Positions 1 through 11,535 of a DNA stretch of 64,000 nucleotides are shown piece by piece. Each line of letters begins with the position of its first letter. Positions within the stretch are counted from its first letter, which is position 1. Made by a program: the position numbers and the translations under genes. The notes beneath the pieces were generated by a model. The model made no database searches and was not told the origin of the DNA. It was given only the letters and a program-made list of their open reading frames with translations. Source of the DNA: Cavia porcellus (Eukaryota > Chordata > Mammalia > Rodentia > Caviidae); the NCBI RefSeq assembly GCF_034190915.1, contig NW_026947503.1, forward strand, positions 25,502,532-25,566,531, read 5' to 3'.

Positions 1-49
1 TAGCTTTCTTGGGATGTCTTTTTTATTTATTTATCTATTTATTTAGTCT

Positions 50-152
50 TTTTGAGACAGGGTTTCACCAGGCTGGCCTCAAACTCACGGTGATCCTCCT
101 GCCTCAGTCTCTTGAGGTCTAGGATTACAGGCGTGAGCCACCAAGCCCAGCT
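50..152 (-). mobile_element. B1 SINE (7SL-derived)
   Basis: On the minus strand this reads as a B1 head to tail: a start resembling GCTGGGCTTGGTGGC, the CCTGTAATCC-like pol III box A region, GAGGCAGGAGGAT, GGCCAGCCTGGTGAAACC and a GAGACAAAAA-like end. On the plus strand the landmark is GAGACAGGGTTTCACCAGG. It is a single monomer of about 100 bases without an ID tail. B1 elements do not encode protein; they were copied by L1 machinery. The A-rich tail side is the T/A-rich run just before base 50. Confidence 0.85.
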
Positions 153-154
153 TA

Positions 155-470
155 CCTTGGGCTGTTTTAGTAAGTGCCACAAACTGGGTGCTTTAAAGTG
201 ACAGCACAAGAACATATTTTTCCAGTAACCAAGCTTCCATCCAGGCCACATTCTCTCTGAGGGCACAGGGGAAGAATCCTTCCTTGCCTTGCTCAGCTCC
301 TAGTGGTCCCCAGTAATCCATGGCTGGCAGCTATATTGCTTCAGTTTCTGCTTGTCCTGTCATGTGGCCTTCCGGCTGGTGTTCTCTGGGTCTCCAAATC
401 CTTCTCCATAAAGATCCCAGCCATTAAATTTTGCACTCATCTCAATCCTAGCATTTCCTTCACTATGAAT
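155..470 (+). mobile_element. ancient interspersed repeat, unassigned MER/MLT-like family
   Basis: The stretch has the pattern TGCCACAAACTGGGTG, then GGGGAAGAATCCTTCCTTGCC and later CATGTGGCCTTCC, recognisable as a widespread old mammalian repeat. Related copies lie at 22240-22660 and 28320-28865, both on the plus strand. I cannot name the subfamily from memory. A 157-codon open frame at 303-776 overlaps it and is not supported as a gene. Confidence 0.5.
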
Positions 471-1020
471 CAGCACCAGATCTCATGCAAATTTCATTTG
501 CCTGATTTCCACCGTGGACATCTTTTTGACTGCCTTGCTCCGCCCACTGGATGGGACCTGTTAAAGATGACAACAGTCCAGACCATGACCAAGTATGCCA
601 CGCCTCTGTGCTTGTGTCCTGTCTTTGTTACCTTTTTGCCTTCACCTGAACAACTCCGGCACCTCGTCAAGCTCCATCGGCCTGTCTCAGGCCGCAGTGA
701 GGGCAGGGATCATTTTTTCCTTTCCATAAGTCTTTGCTGCGTTGTCTCCATGAGGCCATGTGGCCCAGAGCACTGAGGTTACAGTGTCCTGTGGATACTG
801 AACTATTTCCTGCGAATATCTCAAAGGATTTGGGCATTGAGGAAGCACTGGCTGTGAATGGACTAATGCACTTTTACCTCCTTTATGGTGGAAGAGTTCA
901 CCTTCACTCTGCAACACTGGAATCTTTCCTGATTGACCTCTTCCAGGGATGTCTCAGCCTCACCCAAGAATAGAGGTTCCCTGCAAGACCTTCAGTCTTG
1001 TTACACAGCCCTAAAGATGC
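471..1020. other. no gene seen; unique or very old sequence
   Basis: No clear repeat, RNA gene or exon is visible. Open frames here have no recognisable domain and no flanking splice or promoter signals that I could support. Confidence 0.5.
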
Positions 1021-1363
1021 TGTCATGGTTTATGTCAGTACCCTTAAGCCTCATGCAATTACGTGTTTGTGATTGGTTCATTGTCTAGCGCTTGGATTGG
1101 TGGTGTGTGCGCTACACCTGCCTATGGGTGGAGCCAGGATATGATGTAAAGGTGGGCAAAGGCGGGTCCCTCTCTCTCTTGCCAGTTTCTGCTTTGGTGT
1201 TTGTGCTGCCCTGAACTGCGTACCCACTATGTCACCCTGCCTTGGAGCCAACTGAGTATGGACTGAAACCTCCAGAACTGTAAGACATAAACCTTTTCTT
1301 CCTTCATTTTGGACATTGGGTATTTTGTCCCAGCAATGAGTAAAAAGTAACTAAGACTAACAA
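1021..1363 (+). mobile_element. MaLR-type solo LTR (family B)
   Basis: It starts TGTCATGGTTTATG and ends near AGTAACTAAGAC, with a polyadenylation-like ATAAACC about 70 bases before the end. It matches the 3' LTR of the provirus at 38033-38373 along its whole length: both have GGTTCATTGTCTAG, GGGTGGAGCCAGGAT, TGCCTTGGAGCCAACTGAG and GGACTGAAACCTCCA. No internal region follows, so it is a solo LTR. The target-site duplication is not clear. Confidence 0.85.
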
Positions 1364-1919
1364 ATTAACTCTGACTCTAATATAAACAACTCCATTCTAG
1401 GTGGGTAGTCCTAAAAGTTAATTTACTTTTCACTTAATATATTTGAATTTTTCTTACTGTCCTTCCATATCTGTACATACACTGTGCCAGGCAATGTACA
1501 TAGCCTGTAGATACAGGACCACAGAGTCTAGAGAGAAGGCTTTAATTGTTTATCTACTGCCCTCGTGATGCGTGTTTTGATATTTTCAATATTTGCATAA
1601 CTAAAATGCCTATCTTTGTAAATATATCTTCACATAATAGTGCAAGTATTGTTATGTGATAAGTTTCTGGAAGCAGAATTACTGGATCAAAGAGAATGTA
1701 ATCTTGGAGTTTGAGAAGGGGGGCTCAGTGGTAGTATACCTGCCAGCATGTTTAAAGTTTGATTTCCAGCATCTAAAAAAAGGAAAAGAAAGAAGGAAGA
1801 CATTCCTAAATTCTTAAACTTTTAAAATAAAATTCACTGAGATATAATTTACACACAATAAATAGGCCTACATAAAATTATGATTTTATGAGCTTAAATA
1901 TATAAATTTATATATGTAC
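1364..1919. other. AT-rich unique sequence with a decayed ID SINE near 1715-1785
   Basis: Most of this is featureless. At about 1715-1785, GGGGCTCAGTGGTAGTATAC followed by TTTGATTTCCAGC and an A-rich run looks like a worn ID element on the plus strand (box A and box B remnants). Confidence 0.5.
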
Positions 1920-2110
1920 ACATGTATACACATACGGCCCACCCTAATTCAACATGGCCTCACCTTAACTTGATCACATCTCCTGTGATCAAAATCCTGT
2001 CTCAAGATGATCACATCAAGGTAGAGGTAAGAAATCAGGCACTTATCTGCCCGTGTCCATTCCTCCTTGGCTAATGTTGCCCCAGAGGACTGAATCTTGC
2101 CCTCCCATTC
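1920..2110 (+). mobile_element. ancient interspersed repeat fragment
   Basis: GGCCCACCCTAATTCAACAT, CCTCACCTTAACTTGATCAC and later ATCCTGTCTC recall the 3' half of the same old mammalian repeat family found at 155-470. No coding content. Confidence 0.45.
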
Positions 2111-3890
2111 TTCTGGCTTGTCTCAGGCATGACTTTGAAGCCCTCTAAAAAAACACTCAGGAGCTTAAAATAAGAAGTCACTGATGTGTAATGTAAATGA
2201 GTTATCCTCTCACTTAAAACATCCTTGGTGTTGAAATATTATGTCATGGTACAAGTAACTGTGTGAAGAGGTCGGATAGTTGGATCTCCATTCCAGTTTT
2301 GCTATGTGAGCAAGCCAGGCTCTCCATCCTTTCTGTAGAAAGAGAGTCAGATAATATCTAAATTCCTTCTATTCTCAATGTTCTATTCTAATTTGTTTCT
2401 GTAACCAAGAATTTTGAGCTTGGGGGAGAAAAAAATGCCAATCCATGAAACAAGTAACTCATTAAAATAGAAAGGTCTCATTAATTTTTTCTGGAGAACT
2501 GAATTCTTAAAAATAGGAAGGCATATGGAGCAAGAGAGAAGGAGCAGCTGCTCTGGTTTTCTCCGAGGATAAAATGAAGAGGACTGAACTTAAATTGTGC
2601 CAAAGGGAATTTATTTAAAATAGACATTAAGAAAGTTGTGAGACAATGAAATGTGTTACCCAAGATTTGGAGCATGCTATCTAGAGAAATTTTTAAAGGA
2701 TATGTTTTATTTTTGTTCTTTAATGTGTACATATATGTTTCTATCCAGTCATTTATATGAATACTGTACTTCACCATTAAGGGAGAAAATATAGCTAGGC
2801 CTTTCTAAGAAAAATGACAGACACGAGGAACACATTCACCACCAACCCACTATATTCAACTGCCCATAGCAGACATTACTAGTTAATCACAACTCTCTTC
2901 CTGCCCAAGCTGAGGCAAGGTCTCATTGTTTATTTCAACATCATGATCCAAGCAACCATTACTGGTCAAGTCACAGTTGGTCAAGGAAACAGAAACACAT
3001 TTCTTTGCTCAGGTTGTATTCATAGGTGACTCAAAACAATTCATACAGAATCTTACAATAGACAAAATTTTTTTGAGTCTCAAATATAATCACAGTGCTT
3101 CTGCCTGGGAATTCAGTAAGAACTGACTGTTCTTATTAAAATGTTGATTTTAGAACAGTGCCTCAGAGATTCTGCTTGTTATGAGAAGACACCTGGATTC
3201 CATTACCAAATGATTCTGTATAGCAGATGGACCCATGGATTACTCTCTGGGGTGCATTGCTATGGGAAGAGGGAGGCATGTCATAGGCTTACAGCACAGG
3301 TGCTGCGACCTGTGTAGAAGTAAATGTTCTAAGTTTTCATGGTCAGCTCTGGATTGTTCCTGTTCAGAACCATCTGGAGTCCAACATCCAGGCTACTCTG
3401 GATTCTCCACAGAAACAAGCCCTTCATGATTAGTTCCCCTAGTTGACTCCCTACTCAGGATTCAAGTTAAACTGAAACCTAGTAATGCTTTCTAACAAAT
3501 TGCTTATCGCCTGTTCAGCAGGTCAAAACACTTTGCTCTTTACTCTCTTGTGGCTTTTCTCTTAGCTGTCTCTGATGCTTCAGATTCATGACAAAGATCC
3601 ATCTCTGAACTTTTCTGGTTGGTTTGTAAATGGTTTTTCTTTTTCATGATTCTCCCTTGCTTTCTTTATAACAGAAGAAAAACAGTTTCACACATTTTTT
3701 TTAGCTAATTAGTTGTTTACTTTAGCCTCTGACAAATTTGTGTTTGCTTAGCTCCAGGACAAAGATGGCTAATAACAGAAATTATGTTAAAAAATATTTC
3801 AGAACTGATCAGAGTGAAATTATATGGTTTGTATCTAAATATCTTCCCAAAGGCTCATATAGTCATAGAGGTTTTTTTTCAAAGATGGCT
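2111..3890. other. no gene seen
   Basis: About 1.8 kb of AT-rich sequence without a repeat, exon or RNA gene that I can support. Open frames at 2481-2777 and 3235-3429 are short and show no known domain. Confidence 0.5.
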
Positions 3891-4223
3891 GAATCTAGAG
3901 TGTGTGATTGATTCCTAGTGCAATGCTGGGATTAAAGGTGGGTGATTATTGGATCAGTCCACTGACTGGATTGACACCACTCTAATTTGCTTAGAACTGG
4001 ATATAGTATAATGGATAGAAAGAGGCTTGTCTCCTTATCTCTTTCTCTTGTTGCTTTTGCTGTGTTCTGCCACCATGAACTGTTGCTCCTCTCCCATGTG
4101 TCGCCCTGCCTTGAAGCCAAACAATTATGAATTGAAACATCTACAAACTGTGAGCTAAATAAACCTATCTCTCTTTAACTTTGGGTATGGAATATTTTTT
4201 TCTCTGCAAAAGTAATTAAAACA
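3890..4223 (+). mobile_element. MaLR-type 5' LTR, diverged family B relative
   Basis: The 3' half matches family B LTRs: CTGCCACCATGAACTGTTGC, CCCTGCCTTGAAGCCAA, CTGTGAGCTAAATAAACC (poly-A signal AATAAA) and a CA end at 4222-4223. The next bases are an ERVL-type primer-binding region, GAATTTGGTGCCAGAAG. The 5' limit is uncertain. Confidence 0.7.
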
Positions 4224-4501
4224 GAATTTGGTGCCAGAAGTGGGGTCACTGTGACTATACCTGATCATGTGATTCAGGAGCCTTTGGGAATGGCTTGTGG
4301 GAAGAGTTTGGAAAGGATATGCTCCCCCCTTTTTTTCTGCTCTTGCTGCTTTTGATGTTTCTGCCACTTTGAACTGTTGCCTTGGGGCCAGTTGATTAAG
4401 GACTGAAACCTCCACAAACTGTGAGCTAAATAAAACTTTCCTCCTTTAACCTTTGGTGCTGGATATTTTGTCTCAGCAATGAGAGAAAAGTAAATAAGAC
4501 A
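4224..4501 (+). mobile_element. MaLR internal remnant joined to the 3' end of a second LTR
   Basis: 4224 to about 4322 matches the start of the internal region of the provirus at 36535 onward (primer-binding region, CTGTGACTATACCTGA, GGCTTGTGGG, GTTTGGAAAGG). It then jumps into the downstream half of a LTR (AGGACTGAAACCTCCACAAA, GAGCTAAATAAAACTTTCC) ending AAATAAGACA at 4501. Almost all of the internal region and the first half of the 3' LTR have been deleted. Confidence 0.75.
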
Positions 4502-4734
4502 ACAGTAACAAACATTGCAGACAAATTTTTGCCCCTACCTTTTTAGTAATAGGAAAAACAGAACAACTGCTTTATTTCCTTCCACATCAGTTGTTCTTCT
4601 TCCATAGTACCTCCAGAAATCCTCTATCATTCATTATGATTTTGAACTGTCACTATGTAAAGCTATTTTTATAAAGAGATGACCTCCTTTGTGGAGGATG
4701 TGGTAGGTCCTTCAGGGATCCCCATTTCTAAGAA

Positions 4735-6185
4735 TCACATTGCTGATCTTTTGTGGTTAGAAGATACTGGCATAAGAATACACATATAGATCAATGAACT
4801 AGAAATAAGTGTCCATAAATAAATGCTGTGTATGGCTAATTGATTTTTGACAAGGTTATGAAGATAACTCAATGAAGAAATAATAGTCTTTTTAACAACT
4901 GTGCTAACTGGACACCTACATGCAAAAGAATAAATGTTGACTCCTCTCTTGCACCATATGTAGTCAAAAAATATTAAGTCAAAAGTCATCACTGACTTAC
5001 CTATAAAAGATAAAACTATAAAACTCTTAGAAGAAAACGTAGAAATAAATATATGTGATCTTGGATTAAGCAATGGTTTCTTGCATATGATACCAGAATC
5101 ACAAACGACCAAAGAAAAAAATTAATTGAACTTCATCAAAACTAAAAATCTGCCTGACTCACAGAATACTGTGAAGAAGGCAAAAAGACAACTCACAGAA
5201 TAGGAGCAAATATTTGCAAATCATATACTATAGGAAACATATTCAGCATATACAATAGGTTTTATAGGGCCGGGGATTTAGCTCAGCGGCATAAGTGCCT
5301 GCCTTGCAAGCAGGCGGTCGTGAGTTCAATTCCTGGTACTGATAAAAAGTTTAAAAAGTGGGTTTTGCAACTCAATGACTAAAAAAAATCTTTTTACATG
5401 GGCAAAGGATTTAAAAAGAAAATAAGTAACTATCCAGTAAGCTCACAGAAGGGTGCTTGGCATGATTTGTTGTTAAAGATAATACGAAAACCCAAAATTT
5501 CATACTAACAAGAATGGCTAAGTTTTTAAAAAGCAGAATATAAAAAACATTGACAAAGATGTGGAGAAACTGGGACTCTTATGCCTTGCTGTTAGGAATG
5601 TAAAATGGTGTGATCACTGTGGGAAACAGTTTGGCAGTTCCTCAAAAAGTTGAACCAAGTTACCATATGGTTCTGTAATTTTATCTCTAGGTATATAGTC
5701 AAGAGAATTGAAAATGTATATCCACAAAACACTTGTACGTGAACATTCATAGTAGCATTATTCATTACTACCAAACAGAGAAAATAACTCAAATGTACAT
5801 CAATCGGCGGGTAGAGGAACAAATTGTGATATTCAAGTATATAATATCACTTGGCCACAAAAAGAATAAAGTACTAATTCATACTACAACGTGGATGAAA
5901 TTTGAAACTCTATGCTAAGGGAAAGAAGCCCATAAAAACACCACATAGTATATGAGTCTGTTTATATGAAATTTCTAGAAAATTCATAGAAACAGAAAGT
6001 AGATTAGTGGTTACCAGGGTCCAGGGAAAAAAGAGGGTTAGGAGTAGCTGTTAACAAGTATAGGGGTGAAGGTAGCAATTAAAATTTTCAACAATTATAT
6101 AATTATGATGGTTGTATCACTGTGAGAATATATTTAAAAACCACCAAATTGTACATCTTAAAATAATGGATGTTATGCTATATGA
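4735..6185 (+). mobile_element. old L1 LINE, 3' part (split by an ID SINE)
   Basis: The plus strand carries decayed ORF2 C-terminal sequence, for example GATGTGGAGAAACTGG, GGCAGTTCCTCAAAAAGTT and AACATTCATAGTAGC, followed by a typical 3' UTR (GATTAGTGGTTACCAGG, AAATTGTACATCTTAAAAT). All frames are interrupted. It is a mammal-wide L1MA-type copy by appearance. An ID element lies inside it at 5268-5360. Confidence 0.8.
5268..5360 (+). mobile_element. ID SINE (tRNA-derived)
   Basis: Near-consensus ID element of this genome: GGCCGGGGATTTAGCTCAGC (box A), GCCTGCCTTGCAAGCAGG, then GGTCGTGAGTTCAATTCC (box B) and GGTACTGATAAAAAG. It could fold like a tRNA but ends in an A-rich tail with no acceptor stem, so it is a SINE and not a tRNA gene. 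It is one of the less decayed copies in the window. Confidence 0.9.
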
Positions 6186-7859
6186 AATACCTCTCAATGG
6201 AGCTGCTATTTTAGAAATGGGTGGTGATGTGTGGTCCCAGAATTACTGCTCAGGGGACAATGCTCAGAGTAAAATAGCTCCAACAGTGCCTTGCTGCAGA
6301 AATGTCCCACTGAGCCTGCCCCGTCACAGCCAGTGTGATCCAGGGCTGCATGTAGCATTGCCCTGAGCATCCTGCCACCCTTGGTACAGACAGCCAAACT
6401 AGCTGCCACTCAAGTGTTCTCCATTCAGACTTGGGACTCCGTTCTAATTGGAAGTTTCCAAGCCCAGCATATCTGACATGTGGCCTACAGTATACATGTG
6501 GCCCTGAACAGCTGGTTATGTGAGTCCACAAGATCATAAACTTTTAATCTCATTATGTGACTTTTAGTGATACTTGTCCTGACTCAGCTGTGCAATGCTG
6601 TAGTGTAGACTGTGTAGGTGACAATCAAATGCTATGCAAGACAGGGTGCAGGGCAGTGCTAACCTTCATCTACCATACACATGCAGCCTAATGGAAACCC
6701 AAAACCCAAAAGTATGAGACTTTACAATATTTTTGAAAATTGAAACAATTAGGGATATATATATGTGTTTTCATGTGAAGGCAGAATCTATTGTTGTTAA
6801 AGACATTTAAGTTTTCTTATTTAATTATTAAACTTGGATTTGTTATATTATTTTATAAAATAGTTTTAGTGAGTTAAAATACAAAAAAGCTTTGTTACTT
6901 ATATGCATTAATAGTATTACATATTTTGTGTCAGGCCCAAGACAGTTCCTCTTTATTCAATAAGACCCAGGTAGGCCAAAAGATCTGGAACCCATGTTCC
7001 AGGTCATGTGATCAAGCCCAGTTGTAGGACAGGCTGGGGAATATTAATACCTTCTATAATGGAAGTTAGATCACCCAGAGTCCTGGATACAAAAAGGCAT
7101 CAGGAGAAAATAGCAAATGACTCTTATAGCATCACATTTATTTTATGGTATTTCTTGAACTTCTGCAGAGCAGAACAAAACTTTCTTAAACACAGTTCCT
7201 CTTCTTTGTCTTTCATATTTTTTCAAGATTCCTTAACCCTCCCCTGATATTGTCCACTGAATTTTTATTTGCTGCCAATCTGTATTTCAATTTTCATAGT
7301 CAAAAAATAGCTCATACAGATTAATACTCTTGTAGATTACTTTAATAGAAAATTATTGAGAACTAAAGAGCTTTTATGGTAGAGAATTGTGAATGGAAGA
7401 GCAGAAAAAGAACAGTATTTGGAACAGGATAGATCTGAATATGAATCTCAGCTCTGATCTTGCTTTTGGAGTATCAGTGTCTGTTTCTCAAAATGAGGAA
7501 AACATTAACCTCTTCTAGAGTCATATGTGGGTGCTAACAGAGATTCTGTCTGTAGAGCACGTGGAACTCCAACCAGGGTATAGGAGATGCTCAGTAAATA
7601 AAAGTTTCACAAGAAGCTATCCTTGACATTGATATTTTCTAAGAAAGCAGCTGAATGTTTGAAAGTGTTTGTTCAATGCCCAAAGCAGGTACTTTGGGAA
7701 TGGTCAGGTCAGGTATGCCTAATGGAGCCCAGGAGAAAATGGGTCTAGAAGTGATACTGAGGCCACTCTAAAAGATGGTTATGCTCAGTGCAAAAACTTT
7801 TGCATAGTCTGCCTTTGACTTGCCAATCAAGCCAGTGCCTCTATTGTGGCAACTTCTGC
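6186..7859. other. no gene seen
   Basis: Mostly unique sequence. Short overlapping frames on both strands at 6112-6537 cover a less AT-rich patch, but no domain, splice pair or repeat is recognisable. Confidence 0.45.
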
Positions 7860-8237
7860 TGTTCTTAGTTACTTTTCTTATTGCTGAGCCAAAATACCCA
7901 ATACCTGCAAGTTAAAGAAAAAAGTTTGTCTCACAGTTTGCAGAGGTTTCAGCCAATAGTTGGCTAGCTCCAAAGCAGGGAGAAATGGCAGAGAAGAGAA
8001 ATAATCCTTGGCAGGGCAAGCAGAAGACAATAAGCCTTCCTTTCCTGTTATCCCATTCAGGCTATCAGCCTCTTGGAGTGTCACCACACCCAGTCAGGGT
8101 GGGCCTTTCCAGGATCCACACCCAGCACAATGATAACCAATTTAGTTATCCTAATCCAATCTAGATCTAGCCATCTCTGAAAGTCCCACCATGAGCTCAT
8201 GAGGCTTTGAAAGAACATCTAGATACAAGTTATAACA
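7860..8237 (-). mobile_element. MaLR-type solo LTR
   Basis: On the minus strand it starts TGTTATAACTTGTATC and ends AGAAAAGTAACTAAGAACA. It contains TGAAACCTCTGCAAACTGTG and the ATTGGGTATTTTGGCTCAGC block shared with the other family B/C LTRs. No internal region is attached. A clear 5-bp duplication was not found. Confidence 0.75.
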
Positions 8238-10134
8238 TCATCAATTCAGTTAATTTTATTAGAGAACCAAATGGAAGCATGGGATTCTTCAAAGTCAGTA
8301 TATGTGCATATCACAATGGCTCACAGGATTTAATGCATTTTATCCCTATGCATTATAAAACACATAGTTATGAAGATAGTCTATAGGAGAATGAAAACTT
8401 ATTATGCATTCATCATTCAAAGATATATATTGAGAATCTTTTAGACAGAGCTATGTTCCCCCTTGTAACACTTCTAAAATATTTCTTTACCTACTTTCCC
8501 CAGAATCCCACCCCCCACACACACACACAAAAGAGACATATATAGATTCACTTCCCTATTTGTGGGACTGGACGTGTTTATGGGATCAAACTTGGCCTGC
8601 AAAGGACAGGAAAGGAAGAATATAGAAGACTACCCGATAGTCCCTGCCCAGGTTATTTTCTGGTTAAGCATTCACTTTCCATCCAGAGACCTATTTGTCT
8701 GAGGGTTAAATTTCGTTCTTTTCTTCATGCTCTAAGGTGTCCACTGAGCACCAGAGACCTCCAAGTCTTCTGGCACATTGCTTTCAACTTCCATCTCTCT
8801 GACCAAATTCTGTCCTGAGAACAGGGTGTTGTCTCCTGCAGTTTCTCGTCAGCTTCCTCCCTCAACTTTGAGAGTCTGACTGGCTTTGTGATCCTTTTTC
8901 CGACCTGCCCTTTGGCTCCGTTTCTCCGAGCCCATCTTCTCACTAGGATAAAGTCCCTGCTTCCTGCTAGCACCCTGGCATCTGATGGCTGTGGCTCCTT
9001 CTCTTGGTTACCTCCTCAGCAAAGCTCTGCCTCACCAGCCCCATTTGCGGCGGCTCTCTGTGTCTCCTCACTTGCCTTTGCTCTAGAGTCCAGGCCACCA
9101 AAACTAGGACAGAGGGACCAAATGAAACGGTTAGGAACTCTGGAAGACAAAAGGGGCCTTTGTTTTCATCTGCTTCGCCTCCTGGCTCTGATCTCTTTGA
9201 AGAGCTGTACCCACACACTGCAATGTTAACATTCATCCATTGATCCATAGCACATGGCCCTCCTTTCCCCACCATCTGTCAGCGGCATTACTGCCTGGCT
9301 GTGCTTACTGCAGACTGTAAATAAACCAGTAGTCTCAACTTCTGAAGAGAAACCAAAGCACAGAAATTGTGTTTAATTCCATTCCTAACTATTTAGATGC
9401 AAATATTAATATGAACCATACTACGGCTCCAGCTGTTTTATTTATTTATTTTTTTCCAGCTGTTTTATTGTTACAATAATCTTCCATGGTAAACCCATCA
9501 GATATCAATAACCAAACAACTCACCTTGCGGCCTGTACCCTTCCACAACTAACGTGATTTTTTTTTTTTTTAAACAAATTTTCTGCTATAGTGATTGGGA
9601 AGACAAATCTCCCCTGATAATTCAGTTTCCCTAAAATGGATATTAATTGTGATGTCCCCAAGACAATACAAGAAACAACAGGCTACAGTAGCTGGTTGAA
9701 GTTGGGTATTATTTTAGAAGAACTTGAATCCCAAGCAGAAAGTTCAGATGCTCACTAAGATCAGTGCACATCACATTCTAATGAATGTTGGATTTTACAT
9801 AATCCTTGAGCAGATGGGCTGTAGCCATGATTTTTTGCAAATGTAAATTATCTTCTAAATGAAATGTGCTTGAGAAAGATACACCAGGTTCAAATTTCCA
9901 AACACAGAGGGGGAAAAAAACAACTCACCAAAGTCCGGTTATTTATTCAGCTGGTTTTGAATGCAAGTCTCCTAGGCAATGTTTTGAAAAATCTATCCCA
10001 CGGTCTCAGAAATAGGGAAAGCCAAGGCTCTGACTGCTGTCTTATCTTTCTCCAGCCTTCATCATCAAGCTGTCTCAGGGTGGAGGGGCTTTGCTACATT
10101 TTTGGACATAGAATCAGAAGACTCACATTTTAAT
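8238..10134. other. no gene seen; short CA microsatellite at 8511-8530
   Basis: A CCCACCCCCCACACACACAC run lies near 8508-8530. The region 8720-9280 has overlapping 70-113 codon frames on both strands and is a little richer in GC, but I see no domain, splice site pair or matching repeat. The remainder is AT-rich unique sequence. Confidence 0.45.
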
Positions 10135-10567
10135 CTTTTAAAATACCTTTTAAATTGAGGTAAAATGAACATACAGTTCATGCAACTCTTAAGTGTTCAG
10201 ATGAATGAGTTTTGACAATTGTATACATGCATGTAGCCAACACCCAAAACAAAATACAGACCATTTCCGTGATGCAGGAAGGTTTCCATTCCTCCCCAAC
10301 CAACAGTTACTGATTTGCATAGCAGATGTGGCTGTTGCAAAATTTCACCTAAGTCGAATCATACAGTAATAACTCTTGTGTTATTTGTGTTATTACTTCA
10401 ATTCAGTATGTTTCTGAGGTTCATTTAGGTTGCTGAATACATTCAGAGATTGCTATTTTTATAAAAAGTTGCAACATTGTAACCCATTGTATGAGTGTAG
10501 TACAGTTTATTTATTCATTTACCTGTCAATGGATATTTGTGTCATTTTAATTTCTGGCTCTAAGTCA
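10135..10567 (-). mobile_element. old L1 LINE, 3' segment of a 5'-inverted copy
   Basis: On the plus strand this shows the classical reversed L1M 3' region: AAATTGAGGTAAAATGAACA, GAATGAGTTTTGACAATTG, then CCTGTCAATGGATATTTGTG. It is therefore a minus-strand L1 3' end. It abuts plus-strand L1 sequence from 10568, which suggests one element whose 5' part was inverted. Confidence 0.7.
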
Positions 10568-10740
10568 GTATAAAAAGGAAAATCTTTATCTCACTCCAAA
10601 CACAAAAGCTAAATATATTATAGACCTAAAGATATTACCCACAGCTACAAAGCTGCTAGGATGAAGCATATTAATGTATGACCTTGAGGTAGACATTCTT
10701 TCAAAAATATAAAGCATAATCAAAACATATAATCAATGTT
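10568..10740 (+). mobile_element. old L1 LINE, inverted 5' segment (first piece)
   Basis: Reads as L1 ORF2 on the plus strand (AAATCTTTATCTCACTCCAA, then TATAGACCTAAAGATATTAC). It lies upstream in ORF2 of what the minus-strand piece encodes. It continues at 11189 after the mariner insertion. Confidence 0.6.
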
Positions 10741-11188
10741 TAAATTTTAAAATTTTACCACAGTAAGACATATTGCCATTAATGCTCTTCAACATATTTT
10801 CCTTTGCTTCAAACATATTTATCCTATTGTGTTTGTCACCTTCTGAAGCAGATCTTATGATCAAAAATATGGTAAGTGCAATTCCCAAGTGTCACCCAGT
10901 GAAACAACAGACATAAAAATATAACATTCTCATCTACCTTATTCATCAAATCTGACACTATGTGACTTCTGGATTTTTCCCAAAGTAAAAATGACCATGA
11001 AAGGTAAGTTTTTTAATCAACTCAGGATATCAAGATAGCCATAACTGCACAAGTAAAAACATCCATGAAAGAAAACATCCAGAATCGCTTCAGAATGTGG
11101 CAAGAATGACGAGATAAATGTGTTCAGAGTAAAGAAGAAGATATTTGAGGGGGATTAATGCATTTTACTGTAACAAATTTTTAAATTA
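10741..11188 (+). mobile_element. mariner-type DNA transposon, internally deleted
   Basis: The ends are imperfect inverted repeats: the left end runs TAAATTTTAAAATTTTACCA and the right end reads TTACTGTAACAAATTTTTAA. TA dinucleotides sit at both borders, as expected for mariner. About 450 bases remain, so most of the transposase gene is gone; its 3' end is kept at about 10970-11158. The transposon sits inside an older L1. Confidence 0.7.
10970..11158 (+). pseudogene. mariner transposase, C-terminal remnant
   Basis: Reading across at least two frames gives MTMKGK, then a region with RFRMWQE, a stop, RDKCVQSKEED and finally IFEGD followed by the stop at 11156-11158. This resembles the C-terminal tail of a vertebrate mariner transposase with the pattern FRKWQERWDKC and YFEGD. 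Catalytic D,D residues lie upstream in the protein and are absent. It is not functional. Confidence 0.6.
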
Positions 11189-11535
11189 AATATATATTTT
11201 TAATCCTATCTTATACATGTAGAAGTAACCATAAAAACCAAATTTCATAAAAATTTAAAATTTCAGTTCGTGGAGGATGTTGAAAGAAATGAAGAAACAA
11301 ACCACAAACTTGAGGAGAAAATATATCTGACAAATGACTTGAATGCAGAATATACAAAAATGCTTACAAATCAACAATTAAAAGACAAAGAACCTGATTT
11401 TGAAAGGCTATAAACTTGAACAAATGCTTCACAAAAGATGATACCCAGGTGACCAATAAATCCAAGAAAAAAATGCTTAAAATATTTAGGCATCCAATGT
11501 TTTAAAACGTACACGCAGCTCACCTGGTGAGTCAT
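11189..11535 (+). mobile_element. old L1 LINE, inverted 5' segment (second piece)
   Basis: Continues L1 ORF2 sequence after the mariner: GAGGAGAAAATATATCTGAC, GAATGCAGAATATACAAAAA, TCAACAATTAAAAGACAAAG and AATGCTTCACAAAAGATG. Stops occur in all frames. It ends near 11535. Confidence 0.65.

Noticed and set aside
303..776. 157-codon plus-strand open frame
   Set aside because: It starts inside an old repeat, has no recognisable domain and is contradicted by equal-quality frames on the other strand at 687-917.
5268..5360. tRNA gene suggested by box A and box B
   Set aside because: It has an A-rich tail and no acceptor stem pairing, and many dispersed copies exist. It is an ID SINE.
8725..9275. 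Overlapping 79-113 codon frames on both strands
   Set aside because: No domain, no splice signals that pair, and frames on opposite strands of similar length, as expected from slightly higher GC content.
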